From: JAZGBC01 sp036444495
GTDB lineage: Bacteria; Pseudomonadota; Alphaproteobacteria; Kiloniellales; J153
Reading direction: 5' to 3'
Length of the DNA: 23,836 bases
NCBI GenBank assembly: GCA_036444495.1
Contig: JAZGBC010000098.1
Span: 1 to 23,836, forward strand
The notes under the pieces are model-generated. The model saw only the letters and a list, made by a program, of their open reading frames with translations. It had not been told where the DNA came from and made no database searches. Made by a program: the position numbers and the translations under genes. This document shows positions 16,062-23,068 of this stretch, piece by piece. Position 1 is the first letter of the stretch. Each line of letters opens with the position of its first letter.

Positions 16062-16805
16062 ATGATGAGGTGGTTCTTGTCAGCGGCGTTGATGGTTTTG
16101 ATGTCGCAACCTGCGCTGGCCGGTGAAAATATCACCTACAGCGTCAACGGCAACGACTATGAAGGTTATCTGGCCAAGGCATCCGGCGAATCCGCCGGAC
16201 TGGTGCTGGTCGTACATGACTGGGACGGGTTGACGGACTATGAAGTCAAGCGCTCCGAAATGCTTGCAGGCATGGGATACGATGTCTTCGCCCTCGATCT
16301 GTTCGGCAAGGGCAACCGCCCGACCGAGACCGCCGCGAGGAAGGCCGAGACCGGAAAACTGTACAAGGACCGCGCAAAGATGCTTTCCCTGGTCCTTGGT
16401 GGACTGGCCGAAGCGCAGCGTCAGGTTGCGGGTGACGCCGTGGTCATGGGCTACTGCTTCGGCGGTGCCGCCGTGCTGGAACTGGCGCGGTCCGGCAAGG
16501 CCGAGGGCGTAAAGGGGTATGTAACTTTCCATGGCGGTCTTGCGACGCCCAAGGGCCAGAGCTATCCGGCAAACACCCCGCCGATTCTGGTCGCGCACGG
16601 CGGCGCCGACAAAGCGGTCAAGATGAGCCATGTTGCGGCGCTCTCCGAAGAATTGGAAGCGGTCGGGATCTCGTACGAAATTCAAATCTATTCCGGCGCG
16701 CCTCATGCCTTCACGGTGATCGGCTCCGGCAGGTATCGGGAAACAGCCGACATGAAGTCCTGGAATGCGTTTTCCGATTTCCTGAAAGTGAACCTCGGAG
16801 GGTAG
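16062..16805 (+). CDS. Secreted dienelactone hydrolase family protein
   Basis: Alpha/beta hydrolase, 247 aa, with a signal peptide cut after PALA at residue 20, so periplasmic or exported. The dienelactone-hydrolase triad is present: Cys132 in GYCFGG, Asp183 in HGGADKAV and His215 in APHAFT. The family's best-known members open lactone rings in chlorocatechol breakdown, but exported single-domain members have varied or unknown ester substrates and no catechol genes are nearby. AGGAGG at 16054-16059 is only two bases from the first ATG, so the second ATG (16065) may be used. The gene looks less GC-rich than its neighbours, stands alone after a long gap and converges on der, which hints at later acquisition. 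Confidence 0.88.
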   Translation: MMRWFLSAALMVLMSQPALAGENITYSVNGNDYEGYLAKASGESAGLVLVVHDWDGLTDYEVKRSEMLAGMGYDVFALDLFGKGNRPTETAARKAETGKLYKDRAKMLSLVLGGLAEAQRQVAGDAVVMGYCFGGAAVLELARSGKAEGVKGYVTFHGGLATPKGQSYPANTPPILVAHGGADKAVKMSHVAALSEELEAVGISYEIQIYSGAPHAFTVIGSGRYRETADMKSWNAFSDFLKVNLGG

Positions 16806-16846
16806 CGGGACCAGGTTCTCGCCGGCACGGCCTACGAGTATACGAC

Positions 16847-18202
16847 CTAGCCCGCGTAAGGGTTTTCGCCCTTGCGCAGGGTGATGCGGATCGGCGTGCC
16901 GGGCAGGCCGAAGTCCTCCCTGAGCGCGTTTTCCAGATAACGCAAATAGGAGTCCGGCAGGTCCTTGGGCTTCGAGCAGAAGAGCACGAAGGTGGGCGGC
17001 CGGGTCTTGGCCTGGGTCATGTAGCGCAGCTTGATGCGCCGGCCGGCCGGCGCGGGCGGCGGGTGGCGCTGGATCATCCCGGCGAGCCAACGGTTCAGTT
17101 CCGAGGTCGCGACGCGCTGGTTCCAGACGTCGTAGGCGGTAAAGACGGCGCGCAGCAGCCGCTCCAGGTTCTGCCCGGTGAGCGCCGAGATGGGCACGAC
17201 CGGGATGCCGCGCCCCTGGGAAAAGGAGCGCTCCAGGCGGTCGCGCAGGCGTTTCAGCGCGCCTTCCCGGTCCTCGCAGGTGTCCCACTTGTTGATGGCG
17301 ACCAGCAACGCCCGGCCCTCGTTCATCACCTGGCGCGCGATGGTCAGGTCCTGCTTCTCCATGGCGGCCTCGGCCTCCACCAGCAGCACCACCACTTGGG
17401 CGAAATCGATGGCCCGGCGCGTGTCGGCGACCGAGAGTTTCTCCAGCTTCTTCACCGCCTTGGCCTTGCGGCGCAGGCCCGCGGTGTCGATCAGGCGGAT
17501 ACGCCGCCCCTCGTAGGACCATTGCACCGCGATGGCGTCGCGCGTGATGCCGGCCTCGGGGCCGGTGAGCACGCGCTCCTCGCCCACCAGGCGGTTGACC
17601 AGCGTCGACTTGCCTACGTTGGGCCGGCCGACGATGGCGAGCTGCAGCACCCTTTCCTCCGCCTCGCCGTCCGATGCGCCGGGTTCCTCATCGTCCATGT
17701 CGGGCAGGGCCGCCAAATGGGACTTGATCGCCTCGTGCAGGTCGGACAGCCCCTCGCCGTGCTCGGCCGAGATGGGTATCGCCTCGCCGAGGCCGAGCGA
17801 AAAGGCATCGAGACGCCCGGCCTCGCCGGCCCGGCTCTCGCATTTGTTGGCCACCAGGACGACCGCTGTGGGACCCTTGCGCAGCCAGTTGGCGAAATGC
17901 CGGTCCAGCGCCGTGACCCCGGCGCGCGCGTCGATCAGGAACAGGGCAAGATCGGTTTCGGCCACCGCGCGCTCGGTCTGGGCGCTCATGCGCGCCTCCA
18001 GGCTTTCGTCGTCCGCTTCCTCCAGCCCGGCCGTATCGACAGCGGTGAACTCCAGGTCATAGAGGCGCGCCTCGCCTTCACGGCGGTCTCGCGTGACGCC
18101 CGGCTCCTCGGCAACCAGCGCCAAGCGCCTGCCCACCAGACGGTTGAACAGCGTCGACTTACCCACATTGGGCCGGCCGACGATGGCGACGGTAAAGCTC
18201 AT
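16847..18202 (-). CDS. der: Ribosome biogenesis GTPase Der
   Basis: Essential tandem GTPase that works in assembly of the 50S subunit. The 451-aa protein has two G domains, each with Walker A GRPNVGKST (residues 9-17, and again near residue 190), and a C-terminal KH-like domain. The second domain has the usual NKWD; the first has NKCE in place of NKxD, as I recall for other Alphaproteobacteria, so I do not read it as damage. An acidic linker of about 25 residues (DMDDEEPGASDGEAEE) joins the domains. It follows bamB by 47 bp on the same strand; no strong ribosome site is seen before the ATG. Confidence 0.97.
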   Translation of the reverse strand: MSFTVAIVGRPNVGKSTLFNRLVGRRLALVAEEPGVTRDRREGEARLYDLEFTAVDTAGLEEADDESLEARMSAQTERAVAETDLALFLIDARAGVTALDRHFANWLRKGPTAVVLVANKCESRAGEAGRLDAFSLGLGEAIPISAEHGEGLSDLHEAIKSHLAALPDMDDEEPGASDGEAEERVLQLAIVGRPNVGKSTLVNRLVGEERVLTGPEAGITRDAIAVQWSYEGRRIRLIDTAGLRRKAKAVKKLEKLSVADTRRAIDFAQVVVLLVEAEAAMEKQDLTIARQVMNEGRALLVAINKWDTCEDREGALKRLRDRLERSFSQGRGIPVVPISALTGQNLERLLRAVFTAYDVWNQRVATSELNRWLAGMIQRHPPPAPAGRRIKLRYMTQAKTRPPTFVLFCSKPKDLPDSYLRYLENALREDFGLPGTPIRITLRKGENPYAG

Positions 18203-18249
18203 AACGGGTCCAGAATAAATTTTAGTAGAGCCGGCGGGACCGGACCCGC

Positions 18250-19593
18250 TCAGCGCATGGCGAGCAGGGTACCGCCGTCGGTCAGGAAATACAGGCTATT
18301 GCCGGCAACCACCGGGGCGATCAGTACCGCGCCCGGCAGCTCGATGCGGCCCAGCACCTCGCCCGTGTAGGGCGAGATCGACAGGGCCTCCCCGGTCGAG
18401 CCGGCCACGATCAGCCGGTCGCCGGCGAGCACGGGCCCGGCCCAGTGGATCGGACCTTCCAGGTCCTCCGGATCCTTGAAACGGCGCAGCGGCAGGACCC
18501 AGCGAATGCGCCCGTCGGCCCGCGTCAGACAGACGAGCTGTGCGTCGTTGGTCAGGACGAAGATGTAGTCTCCACCGACCCAGGGCATCTCCACGCCGCC
18601 TACTTCGGCTTCCCAGACGCGCAGACCCCGGCGCAGGTCGATGGCCACCATGCGGCCGGAGTGGCTGACGGCAAAAACCATGCCACGGTCGATCACCGGC
18701 GTGCCGCGGATCTGCGCGATGTCGCCCAGGGGATCGACCCGCGTGATCGAGGACAGGCTGTCGCTCCAGAGTACGCGGCCGGTCTCGGCCAGCAGGCCCA
18801 CGATCTCCCCCGAGGAGTAGGGCGCGATCACGGTCGAGCCGGAGACCGCCGGGCTGGCGCCGCCGACCAGGCCGGTGGCTTCCTGGATGCCGCTGTGGCT
18901 CCAAAGACGCTGCCCGTCTTCGGCGGAGAGCGCGACCGTCTGATTGTCGAGCGTAACCACGAACACGCGGCCGCCGGCCGCCGCGGGCGCCGCGCGCACC
19001 GGAGCCGACACGCGCTGTTGCCAGATCACTTGGCCGGTTTCGCCATCCAGGGCGAAAACCCTGGCGAAGCCGGTGCCCACGTAAAGCCGTCCGGCATCGT
19101 AGGCGATACCGCCGCCGAAGTAGCCATCGTCCTCGTCTTCCGGCTCCAGATCCACTTTCCAAAGCAGCCGGCCACGATCAGCCTCGAAGGCGCTGATGGT
19201 GGAGAGTGCGTCCATGGTATAGACGACCTCGCCCACAACAAGCGGCTGGGCAAGCAGCTGCTGATCGCTGTCGGAGCCCGATCCCACATCGGCCGTCCAC
19301 ACGCGCTTGAGCGCCTCGCCCAAGGAAAGGTGATACATGACGTGCTCTGAACTGCCGCCGAAATGGGTCCAGGCCACGTTCACATAGGGTTCGGACAGGC
19401 GCACGGGCTGTTCGGCCAGCCCCGAATCCGGTCGCAGGCCCCGGTCGAGCGTGAGGATCGCGATGCGCTGGCCCGGCAGTTTCTCTTCCGCCCGTTTGGT
19501 GAACAGATTGTCGACCACGTCCAGGCTGCCGCAGGCGCTCAGCGCCAGGCCGGCGGCGGCGAGCAACGCGATCCGGATTGAGGCGGCGCGCAT
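18250..19593 (-). CDS. bamB: Outer-membrane assembly lipoprotein BamB
   Basis: Beta-propeller lipoprotein of the BAM complex, which inserts beta-barrel proteins in the outer membrane. The 447-aa precursor has a signal peptide with lipobox LSAC (Cys21) and then repeated PQQ-like blades, seen as recurring stretches such as LLWKVDLEPE, VIWQQRVSAP, RLWSHSGIQ, VLWSDSLSS and RVWEAEVGG. The length is slightly above the roughly 390 aa of E. coli BamB. It lies six bases after the TPR gene and before der, the same order as yfgM-bamB-der in enterics, which supports the call over a generic PQQ-repeat protein. Confidence 0.93.
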   Translation of the reverse strand: MRAASIRIALLAAAGLALSACGSLDVVDNLFTKRAEEKLPGQRIAILTLDRGLRPDSGLAEQPVRLSEPYVNVAWTHFGGSSEHVMYHLSLGEALKRVWTADVGSGSDSDQQLLAQPLVVGEVVYTMDALSTISAFEADRGRLLWKVDLEPEDEDDGYFGGGIAYDAGRLYVGTGFARVFALDGETGQVIWQQRVSAPVRAAPAAAGGRVFVVTLDNQTVALSAEDGQRLWSHSGIQEATGLVGGASPAVSGSTVIAPYSSGEIVGLLAETGRVLWSDSLSSITRVDPLGDIAQIRGTPVIDRGMVFAVSHSGRMVAIDLRRGLRVWEAEVGGVEMPWVGGDYIFVLTNDAQLVCLTRADGRIRWVLPLRRFKDPEDLEGPIHWAGPVLAGDRLIVAGSTGEALSISPYTGEVLGRIELPGAVLIAPVVAGNSLYFLTDGGTLLAMR

Positions 19594-19599
19594 TGGCGG

Positions 19600-20244
19600 T
19601 CAGTCCTTAAGGGCGGTCAACATCTGGGTCGCGCGGGTCTTGATGCCCAGCGGCGCCTCGCGGTCGTCGGCGATCGTGGTGTAATGCGCGCGCGCGGCCG
19701 CGCGGTCGCCTTCGCGCAGCGCCAGGAGCGCCAAGAGCTCCAGCGCCGTGGCACGGAAGGCCTGGCCCTCCGCGGCGAGAGGGCCCAGACGCGCGCGCAG
19801 CGCCGCGGGGTCACCCTCGTCCAACTGATGCATGACCGACAGCAATACAGCCGCGCCGCGGAACGCGGGCCCGAGTTCGGAGCTCTCGGCGATCCGGTCC
19901 CAAACGGCCCGCGCGCCATCGATATCTCCGCTATCGGCCAAAACCCGGGCGCGCTCGAAAGCGGCCAGGCCCGCATAACCGTCCCCACCCGCATCGGCCA
20001 GATCCAGCAAGGCATTGAGCGCGGCGGCCGTGTCGCCCGCCGCGGCCTGGCCCAGCGCCGCCGCATAGCGGTCCGAGAGCCCGCTGCGCCGGTCCAGATC
20101 ATAAGCACTCCAGCCCTGAATCCCGGCCACGCCGAGGACCACCGCCACCGCCACGGAGATCATGTGCCGGCCATACTTCTTCCAGAGCTTGCCGAAGCGC
20201 TCCTCGCGTATGGCCTCGTCGACTTCCTTGAATATGTCAGCCAC
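19600..20244 (-). CDS. YfgM-like TPR membrane protein
   Basis: 214-aa protein with a short cytoplasmic N-terminus (MADIFKEVDEAIREER), one membrane segment (about residues 29-47) and a periplasmic region of TPR-like helices rich in Ala, Leu and Arg. This is the layout of YfgM, which in E. coli associates with the SecYEG translocon and the chaperone PpiD. Its place directly upstream of bamB supports a role in passing exported proteins to the outer-membrane machinery. It is the first gene of a three-gene minus-strand operon with bamB and der, and has its own likely promoter about 40 bp upstream. Function beyond the family resemblance is inferred. Confidence 0.85.
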   Translation of the reverse strand: MADIFKEVDEAIREERFGKLWKKYGRHMISVAVAVVLGVAGIQGWSAYDLDRRSGLSDRYAAALGQAAAGDTAAALNALLDLADAGGDGYAGLAAFERARVLADSGDIDGARAVWDRIAESSELGPAFRGAAVLLSVMHQLDEGDPAALRARLGPLAAEGQAFRATALELLALLALREGDRAAARAHYTTIADDREAPLGIKTRATQMLTALKD

Positions 20245-20275
20245 GGATCAACCCGTTCATCTGCCCGCCGGAGCC

Positions 20276-20310
20276 CCGTTGATATAGGGCTTCGCCCGGC
20301 GGATCAACGG
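20276..20310 (-). promoter_or_regulatory. Promoter of the TPR-bamB-der operon inside an inverted repeat
   Basis: On the minus strand, CGTTGA (20309-20304), 16 bases, then CTATAT (20287-20282) is a good alphaproteobacterial promoter with a leader of about 30 nt. A perfect 8-bp inverted repeat, CCGTTGAT (20276-20283) and ATCAACGG (20303-20310), brackets it and overlaps both boxes. A small GGGC-TTC-GCCC hairpin (20287-20297) lies inside. The arms could be an operator or pair in RNA read through from the gene upstream. Confidence 0.5.
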
Positions 20311-20356
20311 CCTATGGCGTGGAGCTTCGGCCCCGGAAACGGCCCCGGCCAGATGT

Positions 20357-20908
20357 TCAGGCCGCCCGCCACTTGATGGAACAGCCCATGGAGGAAATCT
20401 GCTCGGCCGGGCCCTGGCCGGTCTCGGCGATCTGGATCATGGCCTCGTAGAGCTCGCGCCGGGCGCCCTCCACCAGGCTGGTCTTGGACTCGTCCAGGCG
20501 GCCCCGGTATTGCAGCTCCAGGTCCTTGTTGAAGCCGAAGAAATCGGGCGTACAGACCGCCTCATAGGCGCGCGCCACCTCCTGGGTCCGGTCCACCACG
20601 TAGGGGAAGTTGAAGCCGTGGGCCTTGGCGAAGCCCTTCATGTTCTCGAAGGAATCATCGGGATAGGCCTCGGGATCGTTGGCGTTGATCCCGATCACCC
20701 CGATGCCGGCCGCCTTCAGATCCCCCGCATCGCGCACGATGCGCCCGGCGACCGATTTCACGTAGGGGCAGTGATTGCAGATGAACATCACCAGGATCCC
20801 CTCGGGACCCCGGACCCGGCTCAGGTTGTAGAACTCGCCGTCGATGCCCTCGAGCTCGAAATCCAGTGCCTTCCTGCCGAAGTCGCAGACCGGCGGACCC
20901 GCAGCCAT
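20357..20908 (-). CDS. Thioredoxin-fold redoxin (AhpC/TSA-like, PRX_like1 type)
   Basis: 183-aa protein of the thioredoxin/peroxiredoxin superfamily, probably a cytoplasmic thiol peroxidase or reductase since no signal peptide is present. The active site is CNHCPYVK with Cys44 and Cys47, after the family's FELEGIDG strand; the DPEAYPDDSFENM segment and VVDRTQEVARAYEAVCTPDFFGF (with Cys119) follow the pattern of this group. Further cysteines are Cys8 and Cys176. Substrate and partner are unknown. A strong GGGAGGAGG ribosome site precedes the ATG. It stands alone on the minus strand, 112 bp upstream of the TPR gene, and diverges from the lipoprotein gene. Confidence 0.88.
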   Translation of the reverse strand: MAAGPPVCDFGRKALDFELEGIDGEFYNLSRVRGPEGILVMFICNHCPYVKSVAGRIVRDAGDLKAAGIGVIGINANDPEAYPDDSFENMKGFAKAHGFNFPYVVDRTQEVARAYEAVCTPDFFGFNKDLELQYRGRLDESKTSLVEGARRELYEAMIQIAETGQGPAEQISSMGCSIKWRAA

Positions 20909-21163
20909 ATAAACCTCCTCCCTAGAATGATAGTTCCGATATTAACCATAAATAAGCCTTGCCGAAGCGGGCTTCCAGGGCTCCAGCTTACGCTTTCTTT
21001 ACCCGCAAAGCCGACAATTTAGGTCAATCCCTCCATAAGGGCCCAGAACAGCGGTTTCCGGGGTCCCAGGGTGCGGTATCTGGCCAGGATGGCCGAAAAC
21101 GATGGAATTTCAGTGCCTTATCTGGGCACGAGTCGGGGTTCCAGGTTTCGTGGGAGTCAAGGT

Positions 21164-21565
21164 ATGACGCGGTTCCTATACATGATCGGCCTGCTTTTGA
21201 CGCTTTCTGCCTGCGGCGGCACGGTGGGCCTGACGGTGATCGCCCTGAGCACGGCCACCCTCATCCACGCGGACAAGACGGTCCCCGACCTCGCGGTGAG
21301 CTGGTACACAAAGGAGGACTGCTCGCTGCTCCATTCCGCCAAGGACGAGCCCTACTGCCAGCCCTACGAGTCGCCCGAGAAGGACCAGGTCACCTTCATG
21401 AACTCCTTGCTCTACTGCTACCGGACCCTGGGCGGGGTGTCCTGCTACGACCGGCCCGACTATACCGCCAGCAACGAGACGCGGATCGACTTCGGCAACA
21501 CCTTGATCTCGCCCCTGGATTCGGATTCGCCGCTGGCCTCCCTGCCTAAGGACGGTCTCCAATAG
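21164..21565 (+). CDS. Small conserved-type lipoprotein, function unknown
   Basis: 133-aa protein with a lipoprotein signal peptide: a hydrophobic stretch from Phe4, then lipobox LSAC with Cys17 as the lipidated residue, followed by GG. The mature part has four further cysteines: one in KEDCSLL, one in EPYCQPY and two in LLYCYRTLGGVSCYDRPD. The last stretch resembles a CYRTL-x-CY motif that I recall from other small alphaproteobacterial lipoproteins. The frame is open back to 21071, but only the ATG at 21164 gives a proper signal peptide. Residue +2 after the Cys is Gly, which fits sorting to the outer membrane. The function is not known. Confidence 0.75.
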   Translation: MTRFLYMIGLLLTLSACGGTVGLTVIALSTATLIHADKTVPDLAVSWYTKEDCSLLHSAKDEPYCQPYESPEKDQVTFMNSLLYCYRTLGGVSCYDRPDYTASNETRIDFGNTLISPLDSDSPLASLPKDGLQ

Positions 21566-21587
21566 GCGCCTGGCGGCTGGACGGGGC

Positions 21588-21613
21588 GCCTAATATCGGA
21601 GACACTATTAGGC
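21588..21613. promoter_or_regulatory. Perfect inverted repeat between the lipoprotein and DUF2794 genes
   Basis: GCCTAATA (21588-21595), ten bases, then TATTAGGC (21606-21613) is a perfect 8-bp inverted repeat in an 83-bp gap. No T-run follows, so a terminator is unlikely. Its A+T-rich centre in GC-rich DNA would suit a dimeric regulator's operator ahead of the DUF2794 gene, or a stem at the end of the lipoprotein mRNA. Confidence 0.45.
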
Positions 21614-21648
21614 AAGAAGTCATCAACCAGGAACCCGCCACCCGTCCC

Positions 21649-21984
21649 ATGGCCCTTCTCTACCGCTTTAACGAAGTCCGCAGACCTCCAAAAGGGACCT
21701 TCTTCGACCGCCGCGAACTGAATCAGCTCCTGTCGCTCTATTCCCGCCGGGTTTCCGCCGGGGAATGGCGCGATTACGCCATCGATCCGCGGCCGGGCAG
21801 CGCGGTCTTCTCGGTCTTCCGCCACACCCACGACGCGCCGGCTTTCACCATCGCCAAGGAGCGCGCCAGCAGGGAGCGGCGGTGGGAATATGTCGTGCTG
21901 AGCGGCCGGGAGACACTGATCCGGGCCAGCACCATGTCAGCGGCCCTCTCGGTCTTCGAGCGCCACCTGCGCGTGGTCTCCTGA
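21649..21984 (+). CDS. DUF2794 domain protein
   Basis: 111-aa soluble protein recognised as the DUF2794 family, which I know only from Alphaproteobacteria and which has no assigned function. The family phrases are visible: TFFDRRELNQLLSLYSRRVSAGEWRDY split around Gln26, then AVFSVFRHT and a C-terminal FERHLRVV. It is a compact alpha/beta protein with many Arg residues and no signal or membrane segment. I start at the ATG at 21649, the only good start near; no strong ribosome site precedes it. It converges on the ketopantoate-reductase-like gene, with only eight bases between the two stops. Confidence 0.85.
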   Translation: MALLYRFNEVRRPPKGTFFDRRELNQLLSLYSRRVSAGEWRDYAIDPRPGSAVFSVFRHTHDAPAFTIAKERASRERRWEYVVLSGRETLIRASTMSAALSVFERHLRVVS

Positions 21985-21992
21985 CGGTCGAC

Positions 21993-23018
21993 TCAGGCGG
22001 CCTTGTTCACCACGATCTTTTCGACCGCGACCTTCGCCCCCTCCTTGGCCATGGTCTGATCGAGCAGCTTGACGCAAGCATAGACCGCTTCGATGTGCGG
22101 ACAGGGTGTCTCGGTCAGGCGCCCCAGTTCGATGATGGCGCCCGCCAGGGCCTCGACCTCGAGCGAGCGCCCCGCCTCCACGTCCTGCAGCATTGAGGTC
22201 TTGTGTGCGCCCACGCTGCGCGCACCCTCGATGCGCCGCTCGATGGTGTGGCGGAAATCGATGCCCAGCTTGCCGGCGATCTCGGCCGCCTCGCGCATCA
22301 TGTGCCCGGCCAGCGCGGTGGTCTCGGGGAATTCGCACATGTCGGCCAGCGTGGCGTGGGTCAGCGCGCTGATCGGGTTGAAAGATAGATTGCCCCAGGC
22401 CTTGAGCCAAATCTCCGAGCGGATCGAGGTCAGGATGCGCGAGCGGAACCCGGCATTCACCAGCAAGTCGTGCACGCCCCGCAGGCGCTCGGTCTCCCTG
22501 TTGTCCAACTCCCCCACCGGGAAACGGTCGCCCTCGACGTGGTGGATGACACCGGGCGCGGTGACCGCGGCCGCCGGGTAGACCACGCAGCCGATGATCC
22601 GGTCCGCTTCGATGCTGGCCTCGATCACGCCGCTGGGATCGAGCGATTCCAGGCGGCGGCCGTCGAAGGGACCGCCGTGCTTCTGGAAGTACCACCAGGG
22701 CAGGCCGTTCTGCACCGTCACCACCATGGTATCCGGCCCGAAAAGGGCGGACAGGGAGGGCGCCACGGCCTCGATGTAATGAGCCTTGATGGCCAGGAAC
22801 ACGAGATCCTGGGGGCCGGCTTCCTCGAAGCTGTCGGTCGCCTTGACGTCCTTGGCGATATGCTCGGCGCCGTCGGCCATGACGAGCTTGAGGCCATTGC
22901 CTTTGATGGCCTCCAGGTGCGCACCCTGATCGATGAGCGTGACCTCGTTGCCGGAAAGCGCCAGCCTGACGCCCAGAAGACCGCCGATGGCCCCGGCGCC
23001 GACGACACAAATACGCAT
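21993..23018 (-). CDS. Ketopantoate reductase (PanE/ApbA) family oxidoreductase
   Basis: 341-aa NAD(P)H-dependent enzyme of the ketopantoate reductase family. The N-terminal Rossmann motif is VGAGAIGG (Gly7, Gly9, Gly12), NGLPWWYF lies near residue 104, and the catalytic pair Lys206 and Asn210 sits in WLKAWGNLSFNP. It is longer than biosynthetic PanE (about 300 aa), with an extra loop at about 114-131. The neighbour is a fumarylacetoacetate-hydrolase-family gene 50 bp upstream on the same strand, so a role in breakdown of a keto or hydroxy acid is as likely as pantothenate synthesis. The ATG at 23018 follows GGGAGG; the open frame beyond it is not coding. Confidence 0.87.
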   Translation of the reverse strand: MRICVVGAGAIGGLLGVRLALSGNEVTLIDQGAHLEAIKGNGLKLVMADGAEHIAKDVKATDSFEEAGPQDLVFLAIKAHYIEAVAPSLSALFGPDTMVVTVQNGLPWWYFQKHGGPFDGRRLESLDPSGVIEASIEADRIIGCVVYPAAAVTAPGVIHHVEGDRFPVGELDNRETERLRGVHDLLVNAGFRSRILTSIRSEIWLKAWGNLSFNPISALTHATLADMCEFPETTALAGHMMREAAEIAGKLGIDFRHTIERRIEGARSVGAHKTSMLQDVEAGRSLEVEALAGAIIELGRLTETPCPHIEAVYACVKLLDQTMAKEGAKVAVEKIVVNKAA

Positions 23019-23030
23019 GATATCCTCCCT

Positions 23031-23066
23031 CGCGGCGGGCCGGCGGCGGGCCGGCGGCGGCCCGGC
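23031..23066. repeat. GC-only repeat and hairpin between the last two genes
   Basis: The 50-bp gap holds repeated GGCGGGCC units (about 23035-23052) and a hairpin GGGCC-GGCGGC-GGCCC (23048-23063). It could be an mRNA stability element between the two cotranscribed genes, or slippage-prone filler. Confidence 0.45.
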
Positions 23067-23068
23067 CA

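Noticed and set aside
15796..16062. 88-codon minus-strand frame in the gap before the hydrolase
   Set aside because: No recognisable family, no clear ribosome site and an irregular composition; open frames of this size arise by chance in GC-rich DNA.
16806..16846. Bidirectional terminator between the hydrolase and der
   Set aside because: The genes converge in 41 bp, but I see no stem followed by T residues on either strand.
17850..17870. Apparent defect in the first Der GTPase domain (NKCE instead of NKxD)
   Set aside because: As I recall, NKxE variants occur in other alphaproteobacterial Der proteins, and the rest of the domain is intact.
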